64,000 nucleotides of DNA from Bacteroidota bacterium. GTDB taxonomy: Bacteria > Bacteroidota > Bacteroidia > Bacteroidales > JAGNHN01. The notes beneath the pieces are model-generated. The model was not told where the DNA came from. It saw nothing but the letters and a program-made list of their open reading frames with translations, and made no database searches. Positions 6,438 to 16,924 of this stretch are shown piece after piece. A program made the translations under genes and the position numbers. How positions within the stretch are numbered: position 1 is the first letter of the stretch; every line of letters begins with the position of its first letter. The stretch is taken from the NCBI GenBank assembly GCA_022710185.1, contig JAKLHK010000003.1, positions 1-64,000 on the forward strand. The letters run 5' to 3'.

Positions 6438-8714
6438 GCAGAGCTGGTTCTGCACACACTGAGCGTCGATTACGGCGATCATCACCATATTCACGATCTC
6501 ACTCACAGAGGATCCGATCTGCAGGATGTGCACCGATTTGGCCATACCGTTGATGATGGGTCCGATCACCTCCATCTTGCCCATCTCCTGCATCAGCTTA
6601 TAGGCGATGTTGCCGGCGGTGAGGTAGGGGAAAATGAGGATGTTCGGTGCATTGTCCACCAGCTTGCAGAAGGGGAAGTTCTCCTTCATCAGTTCCTGGT
6701 TAAGGGCCACATTGGCCTGCATCTCGCCGTCCACGATGAGGTCGGGGTGGTCGCGGTGCAATATGGACACGGCATCGCGGACCAGCAGGGGGATGCGCCC
6801 TTCGTTGGAGCCGAAGTTTGAGTAGCTGAGCAGGGCCACCTTTGGCTTGATCAGCAGCTTTTCTACGGCCTGAGCGGTCTGCAGGGTGATCTCAACCAGC
6901 TGTTCGGTGGTCGGGTTCTTGTTGACCGTAGTATCTGCGAAGAAGATGGGGCCCGATTTGGTATTGATGGCATACATCCCGGTCACCAGCGACCATTTGC
7001 GTTTGCGGCCGATGATCTGCAGCGCCGGCCGGATGGTGTTGGGGTAGTTGTCGGTGAGCCCGGAGACCATGGCATCGGCGAAGCCGTCCTCGACCAGCAT
7101 GGCGGCGAAGTAGTTCCGCTGAAGCATATGCTCCCGGGCTGTGCGCAGGGTGATGCCACGGCGGGCCCGCTTCTGGAAGTAATGTGCAGCGTATTCTTCC
7201 ACTCTTTCCCTTTCCTTTTCGGAGCGGGGGTCGATGATGATGGCGCCATCGATCTCCAGTTCGTGCTCCGCGATCAGTCCGCGGATCACGGCTTCGTTGC
7301 CAAGCAGGACAGGTACAGCGATCTTTTCATTGATCACGATCTCTGCCGCCTTGAGCATTTTGTAGTTCTCGGCTTCGGCAAACACCACCCGCTTTGGATC
7401 TCGCTTGGCCCGGGCCTTCAGTTGCCTCATCAGCGGATTGCTATGGCCGATGCGTTTCCTCAGATCTTCCCTGTATGCTTCCCAGTCGGTGATCGGTTTG
7501 CCGGCCACCCCGGATTCCATCGCTGCCTTTGCTACGGCCGGGGCGACATGTTCGATGAGGCGCGGATCGGTAGGCTTGGGTATGATGTAGTCGCGGCCGA
7601 ACTTCAGGTTGATCTCCTTGTATGCCACGTTCACTTCTTCGGGCACGGGCTCCTTGGCCAGTTCGGCCAGGGCGAAGGATGCGGCCAGCTTCATCTCCTC
7701 GTTGATCTCGGTGGCCCGCACGTCGAGGGCGCCGCGGAAGATAAAGGGAAAGCCCAGGACATTGTTGATCTGGTTGGGATAATCGGAGCGGCCTGTGGCC
7801 ATAATGACATCAGGGCGGGTGGCCAGGGCCACATCGTAGGCGATCTCGGGTACCGGGTTTGCCAGGGCGAACACGATGGGATGGTCGGCCATCTTCAGCA
7901 GGTACTCCCTGGGCAGGGCCCCGGCCACGGACAGACCGAGGAACATATCGGCCCCTTCGATGGCCTCCTCCAGGGTGTGTACGTTACGTGTGGTGGCGAA
8001 CTGTGCCTTGGAAGGGTTGAGGTCCTTGCGGTCGGCATGCAGCACCCCCTTGCTGTCGAGCATCACGATGTTTTCCTTCTTGACCCCGAGCTTGACATAC
8101 AGCTTGGTGCAGGAGATGGCGGAGGCACCGGCTCCGTTTACCACCACCCGGATTTCATCGATCTTTTTGCCGTTGATCAGCAAGGCGTTCAGGAGGCCTG
8201 CCGAGGTGATGATGGCCGTGCCGTGCTGGTCGTCGTGCATTACCGGGATGTTCAGTGCGGCTTTCACCCGCTCTTCGATCTCGAAACATTCCGGGGCCTT
8301 GATATCCTCCAGGTTGATCCCTCCGAAGGTGGGGGCAATGGCGATGATGGTCTCCACCAGTTTGTCCACGTTCTTTTCATTGATCTCGATATCGAACACA
8401 TCGATATCGGCGAAGATCTTGAAAAGGAATCCTTTACCCTCCATCACGGGCTTTCCCGCCTCCGGCCCTATGTCGCCCAGGCCCAGCACCGCAGTCCCAT
8501 TGGAGATCACGGCCACCAGGTTGCCCTTGGCGGTGTACTTGTACACATCCGGGGGGTTCGCCTCTATGGCCTTGCAGGGGTCGGCAACCCCCGGGGAATA
8601 GGCCAGGGAAAGGTCGCGCTGGGTGGAATAGGGCTTGGTGGGGACCACTTCGATCTTCCCCGGGCGCCCCATGGCGTGGTAATTGAAAGCATCCTTTCTG
8701 AACAGGTTATCCAT
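6432..8714 (-). CDS. maeB: NADP-dependent malic enzyme with phosphotransacetylase-like domain
   Basis: It decarboxylates malate to pyruvate with NAD(P)H formation. The 760-residue length is that of MaeB-type two-domain enzymes. The malic domain spans about residues 1-425, with SLAYSPGVADPC, GLGDIGP, FGGINLEDIKAPECF (catalytic Lys and metal-binding Asp/Glu region), PVMHDDQHGT and the nucleotide motif VVNGAGASA. The C-terminal ~330 residues resemble phosphate acetyltransferase; in this family that half is regulatory and not catalytic. The ATG at 8714 is chosen over one at 8768 because MDNLFRKDAFNYH is the conserved start and the promoter at 8756-8763 lies inside the longer version. The last codons and stop are formed by a dispersed repeat. 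Confidence 0.96.
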   Translation of the reverse strand: MDNLFRKDAFNYHAMGRPGKIEVVPTKPYSTQRDLSLAYSPGVADPCKAIEANPPDVYKYTAKGNLVAVISNGTAVLGLGDIGPEAGKPVMEGKGFLFKIFADIDVFDIEINEKNVDKLVETIIAIAPTFGGINLEDIKAPECFEIEERVKAALNIPVMHDDQHGTAIITSAGLLNALLINGKKIDEIRVVVNGAGASAISCTKLYVKLGVKKENIVMLDSKGVLHADRKDLNPSKAQFATTRNVHTLEEAIEGADMFLGLSVAGALPREYLLKMADHPIVFALANPVPEIAYDVALATRPDVIMATGRSDYPNQINNVLGFPFIFRGALDVRATEINEEMKLAASFALAELAKEPVPEEVNVAYKEINLKFGRDYIIPKPTDPRLIEHVAPAVAKAAMESGVAGKPITDWEAYREDLRKRIGHSNPLMRQLKARAKRDPKRVVFAEAENYKMLKAAEIVINEKIAVPVLLGNEAVIRGLIAEHELEIDGAIIIDPRSEKERERVEEYAAHYFQKRARRGITLRTAREHMLQRNYFAAMLVEDGFADAMVSGLTDNYPNTIRPALQIIGRKRKWSLVTGMYAINTKSGPIFFADTTVNKNPTTEQLVEITLQTAQAVEKLLIKPKVALLSYSNFGSNEGRIPLLVRDAVSILHRDHPDLIVDGEMQANVALNQELMKENFPFCKLVDNAPNILIFPYLTAGNIAYKLMQEMGKMEVIGPIINGMAKSVHILQIGSSVSEIVNMVMIAVIDAQCVQNQLCD

Positions 8715-8755
8715 CGCTATGTTGGTTAAGGTTGGCCAGGGTGTTTGCGAACTAA

Positions 8756-8763
8756 CAAAGCTA
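8756..8763 (-). promoter_or_regulatory. maeB promoter, -7 element
   Basis: TAGCTTTG on the minus strand fits TAnnTTTG. The predicted start near 8749 gives a leader of about 35 nt. Confidence 0.55.
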
Positions 8764-8854
8764 CGCATTAATAGGGCTGTGCGGGTTGAGGAACAGGTCG
8801 GATGCCGCTCTTTATACTCAATCTATATTAGCGGGAAGGTGTCGGGATTTTTGA

Positions 8855-8862
8855 TATTTTTG
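8855..8862 (+). promoter_or_regulatory. ruvA-sprA promoter, -7 element
   Basis: TATTTTTG fits TAnnTTTG. The predicted start near 8869 lies about 30 nt before the ruvA ATG. Confidence 0.55.
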
Positions 8863-8899
8863 CAGCCTTATCCGCGGAAGCAAACAGCCCAAAGGAACG

Positions 8900-9499
8900 A
8901 TGTTCGCGTATTTCAAAGGAGTTCTTTCCGAGAAAACCCCGACCTATGCCGTGGTGGAATGTCATGGGGTAGGTTACCTTCTCCACATCTCGCTGCATAC
9001 GTATTCCCAGCTTCCGGATCCTCAGCCGGAGGCACCGGTGCAGGTGCTGCTGTACGCCCTTCACATCGTCCGTGAAGACAGTCAGCTACTGTTCGGTTTT
9101 TCGCATCCCGGGGAGCGGGAGTTGTTTTCCCAACTCATCACCGTGAGCGGGGTGGGCGCCAATACGGCCCGTATGATCCTGAGCGCCATGGACCCTCAGC
9201 GGGCCGTGGAGGCCATCGTTACGGGCAACGCCACGGCGCTCAGCCGCATCAAGGGCATTGGTGCCAAAACGGCCAGCCGCATCATTCTGGACCTGAAAGA
9301 CAAAGTCGGGCGCGTAGGCTCCACCAGCCCAATTTCAGCCGGGGCACACAATACAGCACGGGAGGAAGCGTTATCCGCCCTGCTGATGCTTGGCTTTGTC
9401 CGTGCCGCAGCGGAAAAGGCCCTCGACAGGGTCATCAGGGAAGAGGGCGCCGGCCTTGAACTGGAAAAGCTCATCAAAGCCGCGCTCAAATTGCTTTAA
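8900..9499 (+). CDS. ruvA: Holliday junction DNA helicase subunit RuvA
   Basis: RuvA binds four-way DNA junctions and loads the RuvB motor for branch migration during recombinational repair. The 199-residue protein has the N-terminal OB fold (residues 1-62, starting MFAYFKGVL with the internal ECHGVGYLL). Two helix-hairpin-helix motifs follow (LITVSGVGANTARMILS near 78-95 and LSRIKGIGAKTASRIILDL near 113-131). The C-terminal domain III (from about 150) contacts RuvB. It is followed after 42 nt by sprA, a gene order common in Bacteroidota, so the two are probably cotranscribed. Confidence 0.97.
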   Translation: MFAYFKGVLSEKTPTYAVVECHGVGYLLHISLHTYSQLPDPQPEAPVQVLLYALHIVREDSQLLFGFSHPGERELFSQLITVSGVGANTARMILSAMDPQRAVEAIVTGNATALSRIKGIGAKTASRIILDLKDKVGRVGSTSPISAGAHNTAREEALSALLMLGFVRAAAEKALDRVIREEGAGLELEKLIKAALKLL

Positions 9500-9541
9500 T
9501 GTGAACTGATCAACGAAAGAAGGAGTTAACAGGGAGGTTTT

Positions 9542-12500
9542 TTGGAAAGGCTCATCAAATACTTTCTGAAGTCAGTTCTGCTCGTCCTCTTCGCCTCCAT
9601 GGTGTGGGGAGCGTCGCCCCGGCCCCTCGCCATCACGGCTCCGGCTGTGCCCCTTTTCCCACCCGACAGCGCCGGGGACTCCCTCGCCCTGCCTTTCCCC
9701 ATCCCACAGCAGCAGTACCCCTTCAGCGGATTCCCGGCAACCACCCCGGTGCACCTGGAGAACCCGTCCAATGTACAGCAGAACGTCACCTACAACCCGG
9801 ACAACAATACCTACGAGTTTCAGCAGAAAATCGGCGAACAGCCCATCGGGCCGGTGAATACCATGAGTTTCGACGAGTACCTGCGCTACGACAGCCAGCG
9901 CAGCCTCCGGAACTACTGGCGTTCCCGCTCCATGGCCTCCAACATCGACCAACGCCATGCCCTCATCCCCCAGATCAGGGTAGGCGGTGAGGTCTTCGAC
10001 CGCATCTTCGGCGGGGGCACCATCGACATCCGGCCTTCAGGGTCGGCCGAACTGCGCTTCGGCATCATCGCCAACCGCCGCGAGGACCCCACCCTCGACG
10101 TGCGCCAGCGCCGTACCGTCAACTTCGACTTCCAGGAAGACATCCAGATGAACGTCGTGGCCAAGATCGGCGACAAGATAGAGTTCAATACCAATTACAA
10201 TACCGAGGCCACCTTCGACTTCGAGAACAAGCTCAAGCTGCAGTATGAAGGCAAGGAGGACGAGATCATCAAGCTCATCGAGGCCGGGGATGTAACCCTT
10301 CCCCTGAACTCCACCCTCATCACCGGCAGCCAGAGCCTCTTCGGCATCAAGACCCGGCTGCAGTTCGGCAAGCTGATGGTCACCAGCGTCTTTTCCCAGC
10401 AGAAAAGCGAGTCCTCCAGCATCACCGTGGCCGGGGGCGCCCAAACCAATACCTTCGAGTTTTCCGCCGACGACTACGAAGAGAACAAGCACTTCTTCCT
10501 GGGGCAGTACTTCCGCGACAACTACCAACAGGGCCTCTCCCGTCTGCCCATCGTCAGCTCATCGGTCAACATCACCAAGATCGAAGTCTGGGTCACCAAT
10601 ATCGGCGCCGCCGTGACCGAAAACCGCAACATCGTCGCTTTCCAGGACCTGGGTGAGAACGACCCCTACAGCGACCGGCTTACCGGACTGCCCGGCAATA
10701 TCCTGCCCTCCAACACCAGCAACGACCTGATGCTGCGCATCGATACGGGCCAGGTACGCAAGATAGACATCGTCAACAACTACCTCAAGGCCCAGTTCGA
10801 TTTCACTTCAGGCCTCGATTTCCAAAAGGTAGAGAGCGCACGCAAGCTCAGCCCTTCGGAATACACCTACAACAGCAAGCTGGGCTTTATCTCCCTCAAT
10901 ACTTCCCTTAACCCGGACCAGGTGCTGGCCGTGGCCTTCCAGTACACCGTGATCGGACAGGATACGGTGTTCCAGGTCGGGGAATTTTCCGATCAGGGGA
11001 TCAGCAGCCCCAATTGTCTGGTGGTTAAGATGCTTAAGAGCACCACCCTCAGCACCCGGGTGCCGATGTGGGACCTGATGATGAAGAACGTTTACAGCAT
11101 CGGTGCGTTCCAGGTGAACAAGGAAGACTTCGTACTGAACATCCTGTACTCCGGCAACGAGAACGGCGTGCCCACCGGTTACCTTACCGAAGGCCCTGAA
11201 GGCGTGGAGGGCGTGCCCCTGATCCGGCTCATGGGCCTCGACCGCCTGGACCAGAACATGAACCCTCCCCACGATGGGATTTTCGACTTCATTGAAGGGG
11301 CCGCCACCAGCGGAGGGACGATCAACAGCAACAACGGCAGGATCTATTTTCCTGTGCTGGAGCCTTTCGGGAGCTGGCTGAGGGAAAAGCTGGCCAACGA
11401 CCAGCTGGCCGACAAGTATGCCTTCGACTCCCTCTACACCATGACCAAGACCGGGGCAAGGCAATTCCCATCCAAGAACAAGTTCCTGCTCGAAGGCTTC
11501 TACAAATCCAGCAGCGGATCGGAGATCTCCCTCAACGCCCTCAACGTACCCCAGGGATCGGTGAAGGTGACGGCCGGGGGCATCCCCCTGGTGGAAAACC
11601 AGGACTATACCGTTGACTACACCCTGGGAAGGGTCAGGATCATCAACGAGGGCATTCTCAATTCAGGGACCCCCATCAACATCTCCCTGGAAAGCAATTC
11701 CCTGTTCAATATCCAGACCAAGACCCTGCTCGGGACGCATTTCGATTACCAGTTCAACAACGACCTGCGCCTGGGGGCCACCATCCTCAACCTCACCGAG
11801 CGCCCGCTCACCCAAAAGATCAACTTCGGGGATGAGCCCATCTCCAACACCATCTGGGGGATGGACCTGAGTTACCAGACCCAGTCGCGACTCATCACCA
11901 AGATCATCGACAAGTTGCCTTTCTACAGCTCCAAGACCCCCTCGCGGGTGAGCGTGGAAGGGGAGTTCGCCCACTTCATCCCCGGGCATTCGCGGGCCAT
12001 CGGAAAATCCGGTACCTCCTATATCGATGACTTTGAGGGGGCCAAGTCGACCTACGACCTGAAGAACATCGGTTACTGGTTCCTGGCCAGCACGCCCCAG
12101 GGCCAGGAGAACACCCTCTTCCCTGAGGCCTCGTCCTTCTCCGGCCTCAAATACGGTTACAACCGGGCCAAGCTCTCCTGGTTTATCATAGACCCCCTCT
12201 TTTACGACAAGCGCGGGAACCTGAAGCCGGCCAATATTTCGGACGACGAGATCTCGGACCATGACGTCCGAAACGTATATGAAAACGAGGTATTCCCCAA
12301 TAAGGAGAGCCAGAACGGGCAGCCGATGAACCTGGCCGTGTTCAACATGGCCTTCTTCCCGGAAGAAAGGGGCCCATACAACTATGATGTTTTGCCCAGC
12401 CCGGGTTTTTCCCGGGGGATCAATGAAGACGGATTGCTGAACGACCCGGAGACCCGCTGGGGCGGGATCATGCGGCGCATGGAGACCACCGACTTCGAGG

Positions 12501-15500
12501 CCACCAACGTGGAATACATCGAGTTCTGGATGATGGACCCCTTCCATTCGGATACCAATCATCCCGGCGGACAGCTTTTCTTCAATCTCGGAGACATCTC
12601 CGAGGATATCCTCCGCGACAGCCGGAAGTCCTTCGAGAACGGACTTCCCACCTCCGATGTGGTGGAAAACGTGGATACCACCATCTGGGGCCGGGTGCCG
12701 ACCCTGACCTCCATAGTCAACGCCTTCGACAACAATCCCGAAGCCCGCGAATATCAGGATGTGGGCTACGACGGCCTGCGTGATGAAGATGAGGTGACCT
12801 TCTTCGATACCACCTTCCTGGAACGCATCGAAGCCGCCTTCGGGGCCGGGTCTTCCGCCTTCCAGCAGGCCTCCTCTGACCCCTCTGCCGACAACTACCA
12901 CTATTTCAGGGGATCGGATTACGACAACGACAACCGGTACAGCAGCATTCTGGAGCGCTATAAGATGTTCAACGGGCCGGACGGAAATACCCCCACCGAC
13001 CAGCAGAACCCCGAAGCCTATCCCACCTCGGCCACCACCCTGCCCAATGTGGAGGACATCAACAAAGACAACACCCTGAGCGAGGACGAGAAGTATTTCC
13101 AGTACATCGTAGATCTGCGCCCCGACCGCATGGAAGTGGGGCAGAACTACATCACGGACGTGTTCTTCGCCAAGGACATCCCCCTGGCCAACGGCAAGAC
13201 CGGCTCTGTGAAGTGGTACCAGTTCAAGATCCCGGTCCGCAGTCCCGACAAGGTCGTGGGCAACATCCAGGATTTCAAGTCTATCCGCTTCATGCGCATG
13301 TTCTTCCGCAACTTCACCGAGCCCATCGTTTGTCGTTTTGCCACCTTCGAGCTGGTGCGAGGGGAATGGAGGAAGTACGAATACGACCTGCTGTCGCCCG
13401 GAGAGTACATCCCCAACGACAACCAGTCGCAGACCAGTTTCGACATTTCTACCGTGAGCATAGAGGAGAACGGGGAACGCGTACCGGTGCCCTATGTGCT
13501 GCCTCCGGAAATTGAGCGCGAGATCAACCTGGGGACCACCAACCTGCAGCGGTTGAACGAGCAGTCGATGGTGGTCAAGGTATGCAACCTCCAGGATGGG
13601 GACGCCCGCGCAGCCTACAAGACGGCAGACTTCGACTTCAGGCAGTACAAGAAGCTGCAAATGTTCATTCATGCCGAGAAGGCCCCGGGCGGGCTGAACG
13701 ATGACGGCAGCACCCTGTACCGCGACGGTGAACTCTCCCTCTTTGTGCGCATCGGTAGCGACTTCGACCAGAACTTCTACGAATACGAGATCCCGCTGGA
13801 GTTCACCGACTGGTACGACAAGGACCAGAACGATATCTGGCCGGAGAACAACAATATGGAGATTGTGCTGGACAAGCTGGTGAATGCCAAGCAGGAGCGC
13901 AATCAGGCCCTTCGGGATCCCAATTCCGTGCTGACGCTGTCTACGCCTTTCACCATTAACGACGGCAACCGGACCATCACCGTGGTGGGTTCCCCTTCGC
14001 TCAGCGATGTACGGGCTATTATGATCGGGATACGCAACCCCAAGCGCACGTTCTTCACCTCCGCCGACGATGACGGCGAGGCCAAATGCGCTGAGGTATG
14101 GGTGAATGAGCTGCGCCTGACTGACTTCGACGAGAGCTCAGGCTGGGCCGCCACGGCCAGGGTTAACACCATGCTCGCCGACCTGGGTAATCTGGTCATC
14201 AGCGGTATGCACAGCACCCCGGGCTGGGGATCCATCGAAAAGAAGGTGAACGAGCGCGCCAAGGAGACCACCACCCAGTTTGACCTGGCCACCAACCTGG
14301 AACTGGGCAAGTTCTTCCCTGCCGAGGCCGGGCTGCGCATCCCCATGCACTTCGATTACAGCCAGACCCGGATCTCCCCCGAATACAACCCCCTGGATCC
14401 GGACATCCGGTTGAAGGAGGACCTGAAGGAAAGTTACGACACCCCAGCCGAGCGCGATTCTATCCGGTCCATGACCCAGGACCTTACCCGGAGGAAGAAC
14501 CTGAACTTTGTGAACGTCCGCAAGGAAAAGGTGGGCGGGAGCACCAAAAACCGCGTCTATGACGTGGAAAACTTCGATTTCACCTATGCTTATTCGGAGC
14601 TATACCACCGCAATGTGGACATAGAATATGACCGCAAGGAAACCCATCGCGGGGGCATTGGCTACAATTTCACCAACAACCCCAAGAACATACGGCCCTT
14701 CTCCCGGTCCAAGCTCCTGGGCAAAGGGCAGGCCCTGCGCATCATCCGCGATTTCAACTTCTTCTATGCGCCCAAGCTGCTCTCCTTCCGTACCGATGTG
14801 AACCGGGAGTACTCTGAACGCCTGCTGCGGAACAAGAGCCAGGCCAAAGTCATCCTGGAGCCCACCTACCTCAAGAAGTTCGAGTGGAGAAGGGTGTATG
14901 ACGTGAAATACGACCTCACCCAGGCCCTTAGGGTTGACTTCCAGGCCAATGCCAACGCATACATCGACGAGCCCCCGGGCCGTATCGACAAGGACGACCC
15001 CGATTACGAGCTGAAACGCGACACCATCTGGCAGGAGGTGATGAAGGGCGGATCCATGCAGAACTACAACCAGAACCTGCAGGTGAACTACAACCTGCCC
15101 ATCAACAAGCTTCCCCTGCTCAGCTTCATCAATGCTTCGGTGAGGTACGATGCCGATTACCGCTGGACCGCCTCGGCCCGTTCCGTGCAGCCTATCCTGG
15201 GCAACAGCATAGAGAATGCCGTGAACACCCAGGCCAACCTCAACCTCAACCTTCAGACGCTCTACAGCAAGGTGCCATTCCTTAAGAAGATGACCACCAC
15301 CACGCCCTCCAGGCGCCCCGGAGCCGAGCCCAGGGCGGCCAGTAAGGGGGATGCCAAGGGAGTGAAGGCCCCCGAGCCTGCGGTGGATACCACCGAGAAG
15401 CCCAAGGTCAACTACTTCGCCGAGATCGGAAAGACCCTGGTGGGTGCGGTATTCAGCCTCAAGAATGCCTCCATTTCCTTTATGGAAGGCTCGGGGACCG

Positions 15501-16792
15501 TATTGCCCGGATTCATGCCCGAGCCCAACGCCCTGGGCAACAACTGGTCGATGAATGCTCCGGGTCTGCCCTTTATCTTCGGCAGCCAGGCCGATATACG
15601 CCCCAGTGCCGTGGAGAATGGCTGGCTCTCGCGCGATACCCTGCTGAACGCGGCCTACCTCACCAAGCTCAACCGTACCATCAACGCCCGGGCCACGGTG
15701 GAGCCCCTGCCCGATCTCCGCATTGAGCTTACGGCCAACCGGACGTATGCCGAGAGCCACCAGGAGTACTTCACTGCCAATTCCAGCGGGGAGTTCCGCT
15801 CTTCTGCACCCCAGACCACCGGCAACTTCACCCTCAGCATCCTCACCTGGAACACCGCCTGGGAGAAGCAGGGAGAAGACCACAGCTCGCCCAACTTCGA
15901 AAAATTGAAGGAGTACCGCCGGGATATCGCCCTGCGCCTGGCCATGGCCAACCCCAACTGGGATGGTACCATGGTGGACTCCACCGGCTTCCCTCAGGGG
16001 TACGGGCCCACCTCACAGGCCGTGCTCATCCCGGCCTTCATCGCGGCCTATACCGGCAAGGGCCCGGAGCAGGTGAGCACCGAACTCTTCCCGGCCATCC
16101 CCCTACCCAACTGGCGGATGACCTACAGCGGCCTCACCCGCATCCCCTTCATCTCCCGCTTCCTCAAATCGCTCAATGTCACGCATTCCTACCGGTCCAG
16201 CTACAATATCGGGACCTTCCAGACCAATATCCTTTTCGAAGAGGCCAATGGCGCCCCAGCCGCCTTTAACGCCATCAACAATTATATCCCGGAATATGAG
16301 ATCGGACAGGTTTCGATCACCGAGCAGTTCGCCCCACTCATCAACTTCGATATGCAGTGGCACAACAGCCTGCTGTCAAGGATAGAGATCAAGAAGTCCC
16401 GCAACCTCTCCCTCAGCTTTGTCAATAACCAGCTCACGGAAGTCATCAGCAACGAATTCGTGCTCAGCATGGGTTACCGCTTCAAGGACGTGCAGTTCGT
16501 GATCAAGTCGGGAGGGCGTCGCTCCAATCTCAAGAGCGACCTCAACCTGAAGCTGGACCTGACCGTAAGGGACAACAAGACGGTCCTCAGGCGTATCGAT
16601 GAGGACCTGCAGCAGGTATCGGCCGGTCAGCGCAACATTGCCATCAAGTCATCCGCCGACTACCGTATCAACGAGCGCGTGGAGCTGCGGCTCTTCTACG
16701 AGCAGAACATCCTTAATCCCTTCATCTCTTCCCAGTTCCCCAACAGTACCACCAATGCAGGCCTCAGCCTGAGGTTTGCCCTGGCCCAATAG
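9542..16792 (+). CDS. sprA: Cell surface protein SprA, T9SS outer-membrane translocon
   Basis: SprA forms the giant outer-membrane beta-barrel channel of the type IX secretion system and is needed for gliding in flavobacteria. The 2416 residues match the family length of about 2400. It begins with a TTG codon: no ATG exists upstream in frame, a strong ribosome-binding sequence AGGGAGG lies just before it, and the next ATG would cut into the signal peptide (residues 1-24, hydrophobic KSVLLVLFASMVWGA). Family landmarks include repeated SprA N-terminal modules rich in Phe/Tyr/Asn, SGTSYIDDFEGAKSTYDL near residue 825, and beta-strand-rich sequence to the C-terminus. A Pro/Ala/Lys-rich low-complexity insert lies near residues 1920-1955. 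No porV or sov partner gene is in the window; two candidate cargo genes are at 46.6-50.2 kb. Confidence 0.97.
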   Translation: MERLIKYFLKSVLLVLFASMVWGASPRPLAITAPAVPLFPPDSAGDSLALPFPIPQQQYPFSGFPATTPVHLENPSNVQQNVTYNPDNNTYEFQQKIGEQPIGPVNTMSFDEYLRYDSQRSLRNYWRSRSMASNIDQRHALIPQIRVGGEVFDRIFGGGTIDIRPSGSAELRFGIIANRREDPTLDVRQRRTVNFDFQEDIQMNVVAKIGDKIEFNTNYNTEATFDFENKLKLQYEGKEDEIIKLIEAGDVTLPLNSTLITGSQSLFGIKTRLQFGKLMVTSVFSQQKSESSSITVAGGAQTNTFEFSADDYEENKHFFLGQYFRDNYQQGLSRLPIVSSSVNITKIEVWVTNIGAAVTENRNIVAFQDLGENDPYSDRLTGLPGNILPSNTSNDLMLRIDTGQVRKIDIVNNYLKAQFDFTSGLDFQKVESARKLSPSEYTYNSKLGFISLNTSLNPDQVLAVAFQYTVIGQDTVFQVGEFSDQGISSPNCLVVKMLKSTTLSTRVPMWDLMMKNVYSIGAFQVNKEDFVLNILYSGNENGVPTGYLTEGPEGVEGVPLIRLMGLDRLDQNMNPPHDGIFDFIEGAATSGGTINSNNGRIYFPVLEPFGSWLREKLANDQLADKYAFDSLYTMTKTGARQFPSKNKFLLEGFYKSSSGSEISLNALNVPQGSVKVTAGGIPLVENQDYTVDYTLGRVRIINEGILNSGTPINISLESNSLFNIQTKTLLGTHFDYQFNNDLRLGATILNLTERPLTQKINFGDEPISNTIWGMDLSYQTQSRLITKIIDKLPFYSSKTPSRVSVEGEFAHFIPGHSRAIGKSGTSYIDDFEGAKSTYDLKNIGYWFLASTPQGQENTLFPEASSFSGLKYGYNRAKLSWFIIDPLFYDKRGNLKPANISDDEISDHDVRNVYENEVFPNKESQNGQPMNLAVFNMAFFPEERGPYNYDVLPSPGFSRGINEDGLLNDPETRWGGIMRRMETTDFEATNVEYIEFWMMDPFHSDTNHPGGQLFFNLGDISEDILRDSRKSFENGLPTSDVVENVDTTIWGRVPTLTSIVNAFDNNPEAREYQDVGYDGLRDEDEVTFFDTTFLERIEAAFGAGSSAFQQASSDPSADNYHYFRGSDYDNDNRYSSILERYKMFNGPDGNTPTDQQNPEAYPTSATTLPNVEDINKDNTLSEDEKYFQYIVDLRPDRMEVGQNYITDVFFAKDIPLANGKTGSVKWYQFKIPVRSPDKVVGNIQDFKSIRFMRMFFRNFTEPIVCRFATFELVRGEWRKYEYDLLSPGEYIPNDNQSQTSFDISTVSIEENGERVPVPYVLPPEIEREINLGTTNLQRLNEQSMVVKVCNLQDGDARAAYKTADFDFRQYKKLQMFIHAEKAPGGLNDDGSTLYRDGELSLFVRIGSDFDQNFYEYEIPLEFTDWYDKDQNDIWPENNNMEIVLDKLVNAKQERNQALRDPNSVLTLSTPFTINDGNRTITVVGSPSLSDVRAIMIGIRNPKRTFFTSADDDGEAKCAEVWVNELRLTDFDESSGWAATARVNTMLADLGNLVISGMHSTPGWGSIEKKVNERAKETTTQFDLATNLELGKFFPAEAGLRIPMHFDYSQTRISPEYNPLDPDIRLKEDLKESYDTPAERDSIRSMTQDLTRRKNLNFVNVRKEKVGGSTKNRVYDVENFDFTYAYSELYHRNVDIEYDRKETHRGGIGYNFTNNPKNIRPFSRSKLLGKGQALRIIRDFNFFYAPKLLSFRTDVNREYSERLLRNKSQAKVILEPTYLKKFEWRRVYDVKYDLTQALRVDFQANANAYIDEPPGRIDKDDPDYELKRDTIWQEVMKGGSMQNYNQNLQVNYNLPINKLPLLSFINASVRYDADYRWTASARSVQPILGNSIENAVNTQANLNLNLQTLYSKVPFLKKMTTTTPSRRPGAEPRAASKGDAKGVKAPEPAVDTTEKPKVNYFAEIGKTLVGAVFSLKNASISFMEGSGTVLPGFMPEPNALGNNWSMNAPGLPFIFGSQADIRPSAVENGWLSRDTLLNAAYLTKLNRTINARATVEPLPDLRIELTANRTYAESHQEYFTANSSGEFRSSAPQTTGNFTLSILTWNTAWEKQGEDHSSPNFEKLKEYRRDIALRLAMANPNWDGTMVDSTGFPQGYGPTSQAVLIPAFIAAYTGKGPEQVSTELFPAIPLPNWRMTYSGLTRIPFISRFLKSLNVTHSYRSSYNIGTFQTNILFEEANGAPAAFNAINNYIPEYEIGQVSITEQFAPLINFDMQWHNSLLSRIEIKKSRNLSLSFVNNQLTEVISNEFVLSMGYRFKDVQFVIKSGGRRSNLKSDLNLKLDLTVRDNKTVLRRIDEDLQQVSAGQRNIAIKSSADYRINERVELRLFYEQNILNPFISSQFPNSTTNAGLSLRFALAQ

Positions 16793-16845
16793 ACGGCTGT
16801 CCCGTTATTTAGACGGCTTACAGATTATCGGATGTGAAGGAGTCT

Positions 16846-16853
16846 TATATTTG
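16846..16853 (+). promoter_or_regulatory. gcvH promoter, -7 element
   Basis: TATATTTG fits TAnnTTTG, with a predicted start near 16860 and a leader of about 65 nt. Confidence 0.58.
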
Positions 16854-16924
16854 TACGCCTGCATTCTGTCTGATCCTCTGACTTAATTGACAGATAATCA
16901 ATTAATAAACTTAAATACCGCATT

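Noticed and set aside
7128-8729. Antisense open frame opposite maeB
   Set aside because: Low-complexity His/Gly/Asp-rich translation typical of the complement of a GC-rich gene; maeB is unambiguous.
11663-13672. Antisense open frame opposite sprA
   Set aside because: No family signature; sprA is well supported by length, signal peptide and motifs.
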